A DNA stretch of 7,474 nucleotides from SAR202 cluster bacterium (lineage in GTDB: Bacteria > Chloroflexota > Dehalococcoidia > SAR202 > CAJWER01): contig JASLXL010000123.1 of assembly GCA_030740335.1 (NCBI GenBank), positions 1 to 7,474 of the forward strand, written 5' to 3'. Shown in pieces: positions 6,422 to 7,474 of this stretch (the stretch's first letter is position 1; the number at the start of each line of letters is the position of its first letter). Under the pieces are notes generated by a model. That model did no database searches, was not told where the DNA came from, and saw only the letters and a list, made by a program, of their open reading frames with translations. A program made the translations under genes and the position numbers.

Positions 6422-7413
6422 GCAAGAAGCGAGCGCTCATCCTGGCGCCATTCACTGCGGCGGGGCTGGCCTCGCTGAATGGACAGGTGGACGTGGTATA
6501 TGAGTCGTGGATGGAGACACGCCGACTCCAGGATCCGGAGGCACTGGCTCAGAGGCTGCGCGACCAGCACATAGAAATTCTTTTGGTCGAGTCGGACTTC
6601 GTGTTCGAGGAAATCTTCGAGGGCGCTCCTGATCTGAATTTTGTGGGCGTCTGCCGCGGCGCGACACATCAGGTTGATATCGAAGCGGCAACCGCACACG
6701 GCGTACTTCTTGTGAACACACCAGGCAGAAATGCACAGGCAGTCGCCGAGCATGCCCTCGGGCTAATGCTTGCGTTGGCGCGCCGAATCCCTGATGCCCA
6801 CGCAATGGTTGTCGAGGGCAGATGGGACGATCCCGTCTCGCCGTACATCAATATGCGCGGGATCGAACTAGACCGCAAGACTCTCGGCATTTTCGGTCTT
6901 GGCGTCATCGGGCAACGGCTGGCCGCTCTCGGGTCCGCGATGGGGATGATTCCAGTAGCCTACGACCCGCATGTCGTAAACCCGCCGTACGACGTGGCCC
7001 TGTTGAGCCTAGAAGACGTGCTTTCAACGGCTGATTTTTTTGTCATCCACGCGCCGCTCACCGATGAAACCGAGGGCGCGATCGACCAGACGCGGCTGGC
7101 AACGATGAAGCCCACGGCATACCTCGTTAATCTGTCGGATGCAGCTATCGTCTCCGAGTCGGCTCTGGTCACGGCGCTGCAATCAGGTCGCCTGGCGGGC
7201 GCAGCCATGGACGTGTACGTATCCCACCCGGTGCCGCCCAACAGCGCTTTGCTCTCCCTGGACAACGTCGTGTTGACGCCACACATCGGTGGCGCGACCG
7301 CAGAGACCGTCGAGCGCCACTCACAAATGATGTCCGAGGACATCCTCCGCTGGATTGCCGGGGAGCGCCCTGTACACCTCGTCAACACCGCTGTGTGGCA
7401 CGCCGGTGGCTGA
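6418..7413 (+). CDS. D-2-hydroxyacid dehydrogenase-fold protein with altered active site
   Basis: The 331-residue protein has the two-domain fold of NAD-dependent D-isomer 2-hydroxyacid dehydrogenases (3-phosphoglycerate dehydrogenase relatives). Landmarks are CRGATHQVDIEAAT (79-92), NTPGRNAQAVAEHALGLML (100-118), the nucleotide motif GIFGLGVIG (Gly160, Gly162, Gly165) with Asp183 after the second strand as the NAD preference signal, and LTPHIGGAT with His289. The usual catalytic Arg (in the INxARG segment) is Asp241 in LVNLSDAAIV, and the usual Glu (before Pro in DVFxxEP) is His270 in DVYVSHP. Only the His remains, so standard hydride-transfer chemistry is doubtful. The GTG at 6418 overlaps the hpnE stop by 4 bp and has AAGGAAGAG (6401-6409) 8 nt ahead, a good start. 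An upstream in-frame ATG at 6328 lies deep inside hpnE. The next gene is an FGGY kinase overlapping by 8 bp, a pairing like B. subtilis yoaD/yoaC. The substrate cannot be named. Confidence 0.85.
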   Translation: MSKKRALILAPFTAAGLASLNGQVDVVYESWMETRRLQDPEALAQRLRDQHIEILLVESDFVFEEIFEGAPDLNFVGVCRGATHQVDIEAATAHGVLLVNTPGRNAQAVAEHALGLMLALARRIPDAHAMVVEGRWDDPVSPYINMRGIELDRKTLGIFGLGVIGQRLAALGSAMGMIPVAYDPHVVNPPYDVALLSLEDVLSTADFFVIHAPLTDETEGAIDQTRLATMKPTAYLVNLSDAAIVSESALVTALQSGRLAGAAMDVYVSHPVPPNSALLSLDNVVLTPHIGGATAETVERHSQMMSEDILRWIAGERPVHLVNTAVWHAGG

Positions 7414-7474
7414 GCGCTACATCGCGGTGATCGATGCTGGGTCGAGCCGCGTGCGTTTCATTCTGCTGGACCAG
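7406..7474 (+). CDS. FGGY-family carbohydrate kinase, N-terminal 23 residues (runs off right edge)
   Basis: The frame starting at GTG 7406 reads ERYIAVIDAGSSRVRFILLD and is open to the window edge. The YIAVIDAG-SS-R-R-LLD pattern is the phosphate-1 loop that opens FGGY sugar kinases (DxGTxSxRxxLFD in the family). It resembles the autoinducer-2 kinase/YoaC branch more than glycerol kinase, but 23 residues are too few to name a substrate. The start overlaps the dehydrogenase stop by 8 bp, and no good ribosome site is seen, so it probably depends on translation of the upstream gene. Confidence 0.7.
   Translation, partial: MAERYIAVIDAGSSRVRFILLDQ

Noticed and set aside
6226..6753. 175-codon open frame on the minus strand
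   Set aside because: It is opposite hpnE and the dehydrogenase-like gene, spans their junction, and has no recognisable motif.

Overview
The window looks like chromosomal DNA of moderately high GC from a free-living bacterium. A squalene-making hpnCDE set, a Chloroflexota-type polyprenyl synthase, and an interspersed repeat with GTCAT(C/T)CTGA-like ends and a GAACGAAGTGAAGAATCT-type core suggest Chloroflexota (perhaps a SAR202/Dehalococcoidia-like lineage). That placement is inference from sequence style, not a search result.

Left part (1-1027): the start of a respiratory complex I operon is read leftward, with complete nuoA and then the first 139 codons of nuoB, which runs off the left edge. 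A divergent intergenic region separates it from the rightward genes. It holds a good sigma70-type promoter facing each way, and an 8-bp dyad over the predicted nuoA transcription start.

Middle and right (1028-6421): this is an isoprenoid/squalene block on the + strand. A polyprenyl diphosphate synthase comes first. A 618-bp gene-free gap follows, carrying a back-to-back repeat element and a 62-codon relic of a squalene-hopene cyclase. Then come a YjbQ/UPF0047 protein, hpnC, hpnD and hpnE. In known biochemistry HpnD joins two farnesyl diphosphates to presqualene diphosphate, HpnC converts that to hydroxysqualene, and the flavoprotein HpnE reduces it to squalene. The upstream prenyl synthase is a plausible farnesyl diphosphate source. 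The next enzyme of the pathway, squalene-hopene cyclase, exists here only as a fragment, so squalene made by this block must be used by a cyclase encoded elsewhere or serve another purpose.

Right end (6418-7474): a D-2-hydroxyacid-dehydrogenase-fold protein is coupled to hpnE by a 4-bp overlap and to the start of an FGGY-family sugar kinase by an 8-bp overlap. The dehydrogenase has lost two of the three standard catalytic residues (Arg to Asp, Glu to His), so its activity should not be assumed.

The most notable points are the squalene-hopene cyclase relic beside an intact squalene pathway, the catalytically altered dehydrogenase paired with a kinase, and the YjbQ protein inside the squalene operon. 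I did not find an obviously new defence or mobile system.
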